The translations under genes were made by a program, and so were the position numbers. The notes below the pieces were generated by a model. The model saw nothing but the letters and a program-made list of their open reading frames with translations, ran no database searches and was not told the DNA's origin. Shown piece after piece: positions 1-11,400 of a stretch of DNA of 64,000 bases. Source of the DNA: Diatrype stigma (Eukaryota > Ascomycota > Sordariomycetes > Xylariales > Diatrypaceae); NCBI GenBank assembly GCA_022225965.2, contig JAKJXP020000081.1, forward strand, positions 1 to 64,000. The letters run 5' to 3'. Numbering within the stretch: position 1 is the first letter of the stretch; every line of letters starts with the position of its first letter.

Positions 1-83
<83 letters not shown>
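1..83. repeat. Poly-C homopolymer run at the left edge
   Basis: The window opens with 83 consecutive C bases and then changes abruptly to ordinary mixed sequence. The run may continue beyond the left edge. It is not the TTAGGG/CCCTAA-type repeat known from fungal telomeres. It may be a real homopolymer or a long-read assembly or contig-end artefact. Confidence 0.95.
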
Positions 84-738
84 TGTCTGGGATAGGGGCT
101 AAATAATTCCACAATATTCCGCTATGTTGCTAGGTTAACCAAAGATAGCAGGCGATAGGATGGTCACTCTTTCCAAGAAAGTGCTAAAATATACTTGGCG
201 AATTGCTTTCCTACAGAGATTGCAAAGTAACTAGCTTGGTGGCGTCCTACCATATGATCACCATCATGACGTTCTTGAGATTACTACCAGTTTTGACGGA
301 TAATTCTATGCGAGCTATGACTTTGAAACCAATGTCTGCATGTTTGTTGCACGATTGAAAATATTGTCCCGCTTTGGGGCGAAATCATAGCTTGGCGACA
401 TGATGAAGGTTCTTCCAAAAGGGGTTAGGGGTTCTGGATGATGATGTCCAATTCGGACGAAATACTCTCTTCGTCTGATGTCTACGTACACACATACGAA
501 GATAGCTAGCTATATACATGCCGTCTAGTAACGGGCATGTGGAATTAGATAAATTACGAATGAGAGAAACGACTATCTGATGAGGCAAGTAGTAAGACAC
601 ATATTTCACAGTCATATCTTCAAAAGATGAATTGCATTTTATTACTTCAATTAAACTAGAAACAAAAACAAAAACCAATCGGTTATCTTCCGTTAGCTGC
701 ATGAAGGGTCGGTCGAACTGGAGACGGATCTTACCGAG
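84..738. other. Intergenic sequence, no gene seen
   Basis: Reading frames here are short, lack recognisable motifs and overlap one another on both strands. Nothing RNA-like was recognised. Confidence 0.6.
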
Positions 739-930
739 TCAAACGGCGCCGGAACGCCAGACGTCTCCCAGCATTTGGTCTTCCGGTTCCGAGAAGGTCG
801 CCCTTCCCGTTCCCGGGTTTCGTAGGCCCCAAGCTATGCGAACGACGTATGCGATCCAGACGAATAGGAACACATAGAATGCAGGGCTGCTTGTGAAGGG
901 CTGCGAAGCGGAACTGCCTGCCGACTCCAT
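739..930 (-). CDS. Possible 63-residue single-pass membrane microprotein
   Basis: This short frame begins with ATG in a favourable context (A at -3, G at +4) and ends at a TGA. It encodes 63 residues. Residues about 17-36 form one strongly hydrophobic, aromatic-rich segment (from AFYVF to IAWGL), followed by a short polar and acidic tail. The shape suits a small single-pass membrane protein, perhaps of an organelle membrane, but I do not recognise the family. A GTAAGA donor-like site lies a few bases after the stop. The longer overlapping frame on the same strand (731-1117) has no such organisation and looks like a shadow. Expression is unproven. Confidence 0.4.
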   Translation of the reverse strand: MESAGSSASQPFTSSPAFYVFLFVWIAYVVRIAWGLRNPGTGRATFSEPEDQMLGDVWRSGAV

Positions 931-2056
931 CTTGTTTTGGTAGTATCGAGAAAAATCTGAGGATATCTGGAATTGTTGGTTTTGAAAGTGCTGGGTTGTT
1001 CTGAATTAGACTGGTTGGCTTTTCGAAGAGTCCGGACGGGGAAACTAATGGGTCGTTTATATACACGAAGTGCTGCTTTTCAAGCCCTGCCGTGAAGCAA
1101 GCTGCCATAGACCACAATGGGACTGTTGCTGCCTACCTCCCTTAGCCTGATGCCGCGCTGTCACGACAAGAGAAACAGTGTGTTTATCGGGGAAAGGGGG
1201 TCGAAAGAACGCCACAGTAAGCTAGTGACCTTGTCGCCAACTGGAGCTTTGTCGACCTTTGAGTCTTTTGTTTCCTCCATAATGTGGCGTAATATCGTTG
1301 TCAAAATTGAAAGAGATCTGGATTGCCGAAAGATGAAAGAAAAATGAAATCTGACTGCAATAGCAAATCTCTACTTGCCAGAGGAAACGCTTCCCTTGGT
1401 TAGCAGAACAGAGTTATGCACCGACAATGCGATTGAGTGTGTCAATCAGCAACATCACCTACTCAAACGCCACACCTAGATGTAAGTATCGCTCGTACAC
1501 GGAGCTAGTCAGGTAGACAGACTGTCCATGGAACTTGTAATTTGGAGGAACAATGCCACAGATCTTAACATGGTGGAATCGAAGAATCGGCCGTGTACTA
1601 TCTGGGACCAATCAATTTGCTCCATCCGTAGCACCTGTAAGATGCCTGAGACATCACTTTAGATGATGAAGACCTAACTTGGAACTTGGAAGAGCATTAG
1701 GTACCTATTTCCAGACTCCAGGCATTTACGTCACTGTACGGTTATGTAATACCTACCCTAAGCAACGGCTGCGGGGCGGTGCTAAGGTGGATAACCGCGG
1801 ATTCAGGTGGATTCCGATTCGCCTGTTGCGTAACACCTACACATAGTTGCCTATATGCTGTGACTCTGTGGCGGTGTTATACCGTATGTTTATACCGAGT
1901 ATGTAGGTATCTGGTTCGAACTGCATTGCGTATCCAACACGGAATTTGGAAGCATCCTGTTGTAAAAAGCGACAGATAGATAGATATATCTCCGGAGGAC
2001 TTCGAGGTACTAGGCGAGTAGAATATTTCGAGTGAGACCTCGTGCCATCCCGCAAG
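931..2056. other. Intergenic, upstream of the beta-helix gene
   Basis: No convincing coding frame was seen. I searched this stretch for a signal-peptide exon belonging to the gene that starts near 2057 and found none. An in-frame TGA at 2033-2035 blocks simple extension of that gene's reading frame. Confidence 0.5.
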
Positions 2057-4021
2057 ATGGGTGGCGGACCGCCTATTTCGACGGCCAATCAGACCATATT
2101 CGGCGAAAATGTCTATGTGTTCGACGCCAGCATGGCGCCGGCCGACATCCAGGCCAAGGCCACGTCCATCTTCCGGCAGATGGAGGCCAACCAGTTCGGC
2201 GCCGAGCGCTACGCCCTGCTGTTCAAGCCCGGCGTCTACCCCGTGCTCTTCGACGTCGGCTTCTACACCCAGGTGGCCGGCCTTGGCCGGGACCCGGACG
2301 ACGTGCTCATAGAAGGCGGCGCCAACGTGCCGGCGTACTGGATGCCGAACCGCAACGCCACCTGCAACTTCTGGCGCGCCTTCGAGAACTTCGCCGTCAA
2401 CGCCTCCGAGGCTACCAACTTTACTACCACTATCGCCGTGTCCCAGGCCGCGCCCCTCCGCCGCATGCACGTCAAGAGCACCGGCGGGCTCTGGCTGTTC
2501 CAGGTGGATCCGGCTACGGGAGCGGGCGGGTGGGCCTCGGGCGGCTTTATGGCCGACTCGGTCGTCGACCACCAGGTGCTTCCCGGCTCGCAGCAGCAGT
2601 GGCTGTCGCGCAATAATCGGTATGGAAGCTGGGCCAATGCCGTATGGAACAGTAAGCTACAGCCACCTTCGTAATTATCCTACCCTCTTTGTAGGTAGTT
2701 TCGCTGCTCGGTGCGGCTCGTTTTGGGCCCCGGTTCTTTCTTGACTTCGATATTTCGTTACCGTAGTACAATGAGGGAAGAACATATAAAAATTAAGGTG
2801 GTAGATATTTTGCTGACGCCAGATACTATAGTGGTATTCGTGGGGGACTCAAGCCCACCCAGCCAGGATGGCTTTCCACTTCATGCCTACACTACTATTG
2901 ACCGCACACCACTCTGTCGTGAGAAGCCCTACCTCTACATCACCAGTCAAGACCAGTACCATGTCTTCTTACCCGCTCTCCAGAGGGACACGCAGGGTCC
3001 CAGCTGGGGTGATGGAAGGTCCACGCCAGGGAAGTCCATCCCGATTGAGGAATTCTACATCGCACGACCCTCGACAGCATCCGCAGCTGCTATAAACTCG
3101 GCGCTAAGCTCGGGGAAACACGTCCTTTTCACACCCGGAATCTACAGGCTCGACCAAGCACTGCGCGTTACCTGGGCTGATACGATCATAATCGGGCTGG
3201 GCCAACCCTCACTCATACCTACTACCGGGCAGCCGGCCATCTGCGTAGCGGACGTAGACGGGGTGACAATCGCGAGCCTCATAATTGAGGCAGGAGAAAG
3301 GAAATCCAGCTCGCTTGTCGAAGTTGGTCCGCCGCCACTGGCACCAGGTAGCGGAAGCGGAAGCTCCCCGAGCCACGCTACTAACCCCACGTTCCTGTTT
3401 GATCTGACCGTCCGCTCGGGAGGCGCCACCCCGGGCACGAACGGGGCGGGCATCACGATCAATAGCAACAATGTAATTGGAGACCAACTCTGGCTGTGGC
3501 GGGCCGACCACGGCCAGGGCGCCTCCTGGGACGGCAACCGCACGGAGAACGGCATCGTGGTGAACGGGGCCGACGTGACCATCTACGGCCTGTTCAACGA
3601 GCACCACCAGCAGTACCAGACGCTGTGGCGGGGCGAGCGCGGCCGCGTCTACTTCTACCAGTCGGAGCTGCCCTACGACCCGCCCGACCAGGCCTCGTGG
3701 ATGGACGGCACGGCGGAGGAGGCGGAGGGGAAGAAGAAGAACGGCTACGCCTCCTACAAGGTCGCCGACGGCGTGCGGCGCCACGAGGCCTGGGGGCTCG
3801 GCGTCTACGCCTACTTCCGGGACTCCCCCGCCAAGCTCGAGAACGCCGTCGAGGTGCCCGAGGTCGACGGCGTGAGGCTCCACCACCTGACGACCGTCTG
3901 GCTGAACGGCACCGCGGGCAGCGAGATCACCCACGTCGTCAACGGCGTCGGCGATCGCGTGTATGCGAATCAGCCCGAGACGGCGATGCGGCAGACGCTG
4001 AACGAGTTCCCCAGGAATTAG
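2057..4021 (+). CDS. Beta-helix (pectate-lyase-like) protein, 'coagulation factor 5/8 type' annotation family
   Basis: Two exons are inferred: 2057-2651 and 2832-4021, joined by a 180-nt intron (GTAAGC donor, CTATAG acceptor). The join restores the family motif WNMVFVG. The predicted protein has 594 residues. Many motifs match a fungal secreted family usually annotated 'coagulation factor 5/8 type domain-containing': NVYVFDASM, TTIDRTP, REKPYLY, LLFTPG-type VLFTPGIYRLDQ, WLWRADHG, YDPPDQASWM and HEAWGLGVYAYF. The repeated beta-strand turns suggest a right-handed parallel beta-helix fold; substrate and activity are unknown. Family members normally begin with a signal peptide. None is visible here, and ATG 2057 is simply the first ATG of the open frame. 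A missed 5' exon or 5' truncation is therefore possible. The 3' half is markedly GC-rich at third positions. Confidence 0.75.
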
Positions 4022-5285
4022 CTAATGGCCTGTCGGTTGTGCTCTAGACTTACATAGCAATAGTGTATGCATATGCATCTATCTATAGGATCAATGAAAA
4101 TCTGGGAGCGGCGCATGAAAGAAATGGTATCGAACATATGTCTTGGCTATTTGGACAAGGATGTGCCACGAAAGAGTCAGCAAGTAGGTACGACAAACAA
4201 AAGTCTGGTCAATGTTGAGTTTGGTGGTGCCGTGTGTATCTCTCCAAAAGTTTCAAAGAAAACAGAAGACACTTGGGAACTCAATTGCTTGGGTTACTAT
4301 CCCTCCACCCCCCTTTCTTCCTATCATACATAATCCGTTACTCTCAACAGACATCCAAAGAAAATTATATAAGGTACTCCGGGAAAGCCTCTTCGAAGAC
4401 TATTGTAATAACCAACTCGCTACTTTCTTGCTTTACGCATTAGATACCTACCAGTCTGTGTTGCGTCTTACCTGCAGGGCAAAACCAATATGTAATGGAA
4501 CCTGTCATGAATGAAGGGCTACTTAAAGTCCGAGTATAACTACAATGTAGCCAATCAAAACTCATGTCACGATTTCCCGCGTCCTGATTGGGAAAGAATG
4601 GCCTGCTCAGGGGCCCACCAGGGGCTTTGCCTACGTAGGGTGAGTAGGTAGGTTATAGTTAGGTAGGTCATGGTCTAGCCGCAGGAAGCAGGCGGGGATC
4701 GGCACCTCATCGGATAACATCGGTCATTCGTGCCCACGGCATAATTCCTCATGCAAGTGCACATCTCGGACCCGGCTACGAGCAAGACATGATGGAGGAG
4801 TTAGAGCTCATTCCCTGGGATATTAGCTATAGTTTGGGTACTGCTGACTAGAATGCTGACAATCCGGCTGCTGTGGGTTATCATGTGACATCCCTTTTCA
4901 CTGGGAAACCATGAATGCAGCCAAAACACCAAAGGTTTACCAGCCAGCTTATGCGGATCTGGGGCGCAACAGGGATTCCGGGTATGCTTGAAAGAGACTC
5001 AAAGTTTGCAATATACCTAGGATGACACGCTAAGTGCATATATGTAAAGGCTGCCGGTAGGTAATCTGAGCTTAAACCCTCGTCTGAGGACACCAAGAAT
5101 ACGTAGCTTGACCATGCGTACGACCATGCGCACTTGGCTTTATATTTCGCTAAACGCCTGATTGGAATCCTAACCAACTATTGTATGTCGGCATGCTATG
5201 CACCAGCCGAACCGCCGTAGTTCCGCATCTCACCTCACCCCCGTGTTCTTTCCTACCCTCGCGTATTTTCGTTTTGGGTTTTCGC
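4022..5285. other. Intergenic spacer with TAGGTA clusters
   Basis: There is no supported gene. A cluster of GTAGGTAGG and TTAGGTAGG motifs lies around 4640-4670, like those found in most spacers of this window. The frames at 4067-4514 are short and overlap one another in different registers. Confidence 0.6.
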
Positions 5286-6279
5286 TCACATGAGCAGCCT
5301 CCAGGCACCGAGCAGCAGGGCGGCGAAGCCGGTGCAGACGCCCATGAGCCACTGGAGGGTCTGGAACTTGACCTGCTCGAGCTTCTCGCGCAGGGCGGCG
5401 AGCTCCTGCTCGATCTTGGTCTCGGTCTCCTTGATCTTGAGCTCCTGGCTGACGGCCTCCTCGCGGATGCGGCCCTTCTCGAGGTTGAGGTCGAGGCGGA
5501 CCGAGGCCTGGGTGCGGCCGATCTCGTCGCGCAGCCGGTTGTTGAGCTTGGTGATGTCGTTGGTGAGCCGCTCGTGCGCCGCCCGCGTCGTGTTCGACTC
5601 GGTGCTGTCCGCCGACAGCAGCTCCGACCGCAGCTTCGCGAAGTCCACCTTCTGCGTGTACGTCGCCTTGGCCGCGTCCTCGCGCAGCACCATCGTCCGC
5701 GTCAGGTTCTGGATGCTGCCGGTGGGGGTGAGGGGGTCCTGTTAGCGGTGCGCGAATAGACGGCGGATGGGCGGACGGGCGGGCGGGCGGGTGGCTGTAA
5801 TGGGGTGGAGGGGAGGGGAGAGAGAGCCGGAGGAAACGGAGAAGGTAGGTAAGTATAGGGTGTTTGCTTGTGCTCGCTTACCTCTCTTCGATGACGTTGT
5901 TCAGCGTCCTCATCATGGCGACGGACTGCTCCTCTGTGAACCCCTCGCTCTGAAGACGCTGGACAAACTTTAGCGTGTCGAAGTGGTGGTCCCTACGGCG
6001 GGCAACGGTAGCATGGAATGACCTCCGCCAGGCCAGGTTGTTGAGTATTGGAGACTGCGGCGTAGGACTCTTCGGCGTTGCACATCGTGGCGTCCTCGAC
6101 GACGTATGTATTGATGCGGACAGCGGCGGGGAGGAGGACCGCCAGGGTTGTCTATTCTTGTGGGGTAGAGCGGCGGCTCTTAATAGAAGCGGTGATGCCG
6201 CATGCTCTCCTGACCAACTGAGTCGAGGTAGGAGAAATCGAGGTAGTGATTGTACGGCGCTTGCACCCGCAGTCGTCAT
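5286..6279 (-). CDS. Mitochondrial inner-membrane coiled-coil protein, DUF1640/CCDC90 (MCUR1/Fmp32) family
   Basis: Two exons on the minus strand, 6279-5882 and 5715-5286, flank a 166-nt intron (AGAG|GTAAGC donor, CCGGCAG|C acceptor). They encode 275 residues. Residues 1-95 are rich in Arg, Ser and Pro with few acids, as expected of a mitochondrial targeting sequence, and contain RRSFHAT near the likely cleavage region. The conserved core starts at about 100 with FDTLKFVQRLQSEGFTEEQS and continues as a long coiled coil with KVDFAKLRSEL and LRDEIGRTQASVRLDLNLEK. The C-terminus is a hydrophobic anchor (WLMGVCTGFAALLLGAW). This layout matches yeast Fmp32 and animal CCDC90/MCUR1. These proteins have been linked to cytochrome oxidase assembly, proline metabolism and uniporter regulation. 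Fungal roles are less settled, so the family assignment is firm but the function is not. Confidence 0.9.
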
Positions 6280-8468
6280 GGTTGTGGTTGAGCTTGCTTA
6301 TGCTATGCCGTGGAAGAATAACGAATGTGGAATGACGAAGGAAGCCTTTGGGGCTATTTGGTAAGCAGAATCGCTTGGGGATGCCACCTGGAGTGAAGCT
6401 AATCTTGCTGAGCTAAATAGTTACAATGTGTCAAGCTGAGGGACATTAGGTATCAAGAGCGAAGTCCCACGATATCGCTCCGGAACCTGGGGACGCTAGA
6501 TTGGGTGCCTTGTATGTATAATACAGTAGCTCCTTACGTAGTGAGAGTCCTCCCCAAGCCATCGGCCCGTTATTACGTACGAAGCTCAGTGCTGGCACTG
6601 CTGGCAGTCCCCTTCTGCAACATACATGCATACTGTACGATTTTACGATACAGGCACTTTGCACTGTGTGGGCCCTGGGCTCTGGCTGCTGGGTTGATAA
6701 AATTCCCCATCGCGAACGAAGATTTCTTCCTCTTTCCTCTTTTCCTCTTCATATTTATGAACAACGCAAAATAACAACATTCTCGAGACGCGATTATTTG
6801 GTGCGAGGTATCCTCTTTCTGGGCGATTGCCCAAGACCACTGAAGTTCTCGAACAGAATGGAGAACAACTCCCAACGAACAATCTTGGGTGCGGTGCTTC
6901 TCTTGCCTCTCGGGGATATGAGAAGGATCGCAATGATTGAGCGTACATCGCATCGTGCTATGGCTACAATGGAGGAATTTGGAAGTAACGAGATGGAGGC
7001 TACGTCAGGTCTGGGTACCTAGGTATTACGCCGGACGTACTGCGCCTTCTGAGCTTGCGAAGCAAGTGAATGCCGCCAATTCTCAATTTTCGGCCTGCTC
7101 TCGCTGTTTTGTTACAGACGATATTTGTCTGTAATAAGTTTGTTGATCAATCGCAGGGTGAGGCTGGACTACATAGGTGGAGGTAGGTTTAGGAATGATC
7201 GGGCTTCAGATTCAGACTTTGGCTTTGTCTCTTGGTGTGCTATGTCATATGCTGGGATGTGAAGTGATTGTCCTGAGGCAGGCGATAATTCAATTCCATA
7301 ATTCAATTCGCACGAATACATCTATGGTTCTCCTTACTACACCTCTTGACGACCGTAACTAGTAAAAAGTTCGCCGTTCAATATAATGATTGTTCATGTC
7401 AAGTTTACATGCATGCCTGCATCACCTGCATTCTTGCCTTGAATTTGATGCAATGGAAGTCCAGGCAACCAATTCTCAAAAATAAAAACCTGTGAGCATT
7501 CGTAATCGATAGCGACCTGCCTGCATACGTACAGAATTGGTACAACATACCTACATACAGGTAGTGCTAAGGCAAAGCATTGCGTAACACGTACTTGCTC
7601 AGTTACCACTTCAATTTAATCTACTTGGTCCGTGCATGACGTGCAGCACTTTACCTGTTTAGATTCCCTCTGCCAAGCTTGACACCCAGCCAGACACCCC
7701 AGACACCACCAAACAGCCAACCAGAACTGGCAGTCAGCAGCTTTGCGAACAGGTAACCACCTGCAGATTACCACCAGCCAGACAGCCAGACAGCCAGATT
7801 ACAGATTACAGATTGCCAGGGCGGAATCCACGAAGCCTTGCAACCCCCAAAGCGCCAAAGAGCCCCAAAGGGACCATAATATTCCCTCCTGAACAATTTC
7901 CAGGTTACCTGCAGGCCATTAGGTATTCACAATTCAGCACCTCCATCATCTCAGCACCTTCTTCGCCTTCACCTTCACCTTCATCCTTCTTTCCTACCTA
8001 CCCAACTGCACACCCACGATTTGTACACTACACCACCCAGCAACTGATTCTCCAGAGCTGCAGAGCGCTCTAGCCTCAGTCCTGCAGTCCTGCCACCATT
8101 GAGGTGCTTCTACACGCGCCTTTCGCCCGTTGCCTTTCGTCACGATCTTTCCCGTTTCGTTTCGAGGAAGGTGGACACTACGTAATTCAGAAGGCCTTTT
8201 CTCTTCGTCTGCATTCGTCCATCTACCCACGTAATACATACAATCAGTCTTCTACATAGCACCTACCCAGGTCGCCTCTTCGCCTTTTCCTTTCCCCCAT
8301 CCATTCCGACATCACCGAGAATACCTACCTACCGTTTTCCTACACTGCGTACCTTCCTCAACTTGACGAGACACGACACGACTATCTACCTATCCAACTG
8401 CAGCTGCGCCGCGGTGCGAAACCATTACCCATCGACCCTAGACGATCAGATCTTCCGATAGCCTTTGG
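6280..8468. other. Intergenic and probable clathrin 5' leader region
   Basis: No gene was recognised between 6280 and about 7640. From about 7660 the sequence becomes rich in CA- and CT-type pyrimidine tracts, with tandem CAGACAGC-like units near 7735-7810 and TTCACCT repeats near 7965-7990. This is typical of a fungal core promoter and long 5' leader feeding the clathrin gene. Confidence 0.5.
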
Positions 8469-8483
8469 ATGACCTCCATGTGA
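8469..8483 (+). promoter_or_regulatory. Two nested upstream ORFs just before the clathrin start
   Basis: An ATG at 8469 opens a four-codon frame (Met-Thr-Ser-Met-stop). A second ATG at 8478 is followed immediately by the same TGA, making a minimal start-stop element. The stop ends 10 nt before the clathrin ATG at 8494. If present in the mature mRNA it could lower initiation on the main frame. However, TTTCAG at 8485-8490 could be a 3' splice site that removes it. Confidence 0.45.
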
Positions 8484-8493
8484 GCTTTCAGCA

Positions 8494-11400
8494 ATGGCCC
8501 CTCTACCTATTAAGTTCAAGGAGCTGCTGCAGCTCAGCAGCATTGGTGTCGAAGGCTCTGCCATTGGCTTCAACTCATGCGTGAGTACTCCTACATTTTT
8601 GTTTTTCGCCCTCGCATCTCAGATTATTCTACAATTGGATACTTGCTAACCACCCCGTCATCTTATCAGACCCTCGAGTCGGACCATTTTATCTGCATAA
8701 GGGAAAAGAAAAGCGATCAGGCCCAACCCGAAGTCATCATTATCGACTTGAAGAACGGCAACAATGTCACCCGTCGCCCTATCAAGGCCGATAGTGCCAT
8801 CATGCACTGGTCAAAGCAAGTCATTGCCCTTCGAGCCCAAGCGAGAACACTACAGATCTTCGATCTCGAGAGAAAGCAGAAATTGAAGTCGGCCACTATG
8901 AACGATGATGTTGTCTTTTGGAAGTGGATAAGCGAGACTACCCTGGGTCTTGTTACGGAGACGGCTGTCTACCATTGGGATATCTTCGACTCGACCCAAG
9001 CTATGCCTGTCGAGGTCTTCAAACGCAATGCGAACCTTACCGTATGTATACCCGCGATCGGGTCTGAGCTGACCGGCGCAATGCTGTCGAACTTGGTTTA
9101 CTGACATCATATCTCATAGGGCTGCCAAATCATCAACTATCGTATCAACAGTGACGGCAAGTGGATGGTAGTGGTTGGAATCTCCCAGCAGCAGGGCCGT
9201 GTCGTCGGAAGCCTGCAGTTGTATTCAAAAGACCGGGGGATCAGCCAGGCCATCGAAGGACATGCCGCCACGTTCGGTACTCTCAGAATAGAGGGCCAAC
9301 CCGCTGACACCAAGGTCTTCGCCTTTGCCGTTCGAACGCCTACTGGTGGCAAGTTACATATCGTCGAGATCGACCACCCAGAGGCGAACGCACCCTTCCA
9401 GAAGAAGGCCGTGGATATATTCTTTCCTCCGGAGGCCACCAACGATTTCCCCGTCGCAATGCAGGTCTCCCAGAAGTATGGTGTAATCTACATGGCCACT
9501 AAGTACGGTTTCATCCATCTCTACGAACTGGAGACTGGAGCATGCATCTTCATGAACCGAATCTCGAGTGAGACCATTTTCACTACCTGCGGCGATGGTG
9601 AGTCTTCCGGTATCGTCGGTATCAATCGCAAAGGCCAGGTCCTATATGTCTCGGTCGACGACAACACCATGATACCATACCTTCTCCAAAATCCTGCCAA
9701 CACCGACATGGCCGTCAAGATGGCGTCCCGAGCTGGTCTCCCCGGTGCCGACGAACTTTATGGACGACAGTTCGAACAGCTGCTGAACAATGGAGATTTT
9801 GAGGGTGCGGCTCGTGTCGCCGCCAATTCACCTAGAGGGTTTCTTCGGACGACCGACACGATCAGCAAGTTCAAGAGTATCCCGCAGCAGCCCGGCAAGA
9901 TGTCTGTTATCTTGCAGTACTTTGGCATGCTTCTCGATAAGAACACACCTTTGAACAAGACCGAAACCCTCGAACTTGCTACTCCTGTTTTGGCACAGGG
10001 CCGTAAACATCTCCTAGAGAAGTGGCTAAAAGAAGGCAAGCTCGACTTCTGCGAAGAACTTGGTGACCTGGTCCGGTCCCATGACCTGAGTCTTGCACTA
10101 GCCGTCTACATGAAGGCTGGTGTGGCTCATAAGGTTATCCCAGCTCTTGCCGAGCTGGGGCAGTATGAGAAGATCATACCGTTTGCCACCCAAACTGGTT
10201 ACCAGCCTGATTGGATTTCTCTGTTGCAAGCTATTGTCCGGACGAATCCAGAAAGAGGTGCCGAATTTGCCAGTCTGCTCGCCAACAATGAAGGAGGTTC
10301 TCTTGTCGATTTCGCGCGCGTTGTCGACGTTTTCCAGGGTCAGGGACTCGTCCAACAGGCCACGGCTTTCTTACTGGACGTGCTCAAGGACAACCAACCC
10401 GAGCACGGTCCATTGCAGACCCGTCTCCTGGAAATGAATCTGCTCAACGCCCCCCAGGTTGCCGAGGCCATTTTGAGCAACCAGATGTTCACCCAGTTCG
10501 ACAAGCAACGCATCGCTACCCTGTGCGAACAAGCCGGCTTGTACCAGAAGGCGCTCGAGCTCTATGAGGACCCCGAGGCTGTCAAGCGGGTCATTGTTGG
10601 CATTCCTGGTACGCCCAATTACAACCCAGAATGGCTCATCAATTTCTTCGGACAGCTTTCCGTCGACCAATCCTTTGACTGTCTCGATGCCATGATGAAG
10701 GTCAACATTCGTCAGAACCTTCAGACCGTAGTTCAGGTGGCGACGAAGTATTCGGATTTACTGGGTCCGGTTCGGTTGATTGACCTCTTCGAGAAATACA
10801 AGACGTCGGAGGGTCTATTCTATTACCTGGGTAGCATTGTCAACCTTTCCCAAGAGCCTGACGTTCACTTCAAATACATTGAGGCGGCCACTAGAACTGG
10901 ACAACTCAACGAAGTTGAGAGGATCTGCAGAGATAGCAATTATTACAACCCGGAGAAGGTCAAGAACTTCTTGAAGGAAGCAAAGCTGCCGGAAATGCTA
11001 CCTCTGATCATCGTTTGCGACAAATACAACTTCGTACACGATTTAATCTTGTATCTGTACCAGAACCAAAGATTCAATGCCATCGAGACCTACGTTCAAC
11101 GTGTCAACCCGAGCAGAACCCCTGAGGTCATCGGTGGCCTGCTCGATGTTGACTGCGATGAGCAAGTCATCAGGACTCTATTGTCCACAGTGCAGGCCTC
11201 TTCGATCCCCATCGAGCATCTCGTGAGTGAAGTGGAGTCGCGCAACCGACTCAAGCTTCTGTTGCCCTTCCTTGAGGCTACTCTTGCCTCTGGAAACCAG
11301 CAACAAGCAGTGTACAACGCGCTAGCAAAGATCTACATCGACTCGAACAATAACCCGGAGAAGTTCCTTAAGGAGAACGACCAGTACGACACCTTGGGTG

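Noticed and set aside
1..83. Poly-C as a telomere
   Set aside because: No TTAGGG or CCCTAA units anywhere near it.
2711..2831. Reading the second part of the beta-helix gene as a separate gene starting at 2711
   Set aside because: That start is GTG, the first residues do not fit the family, and splicing 2651 to 2832 restores a conserved motif across the junction.
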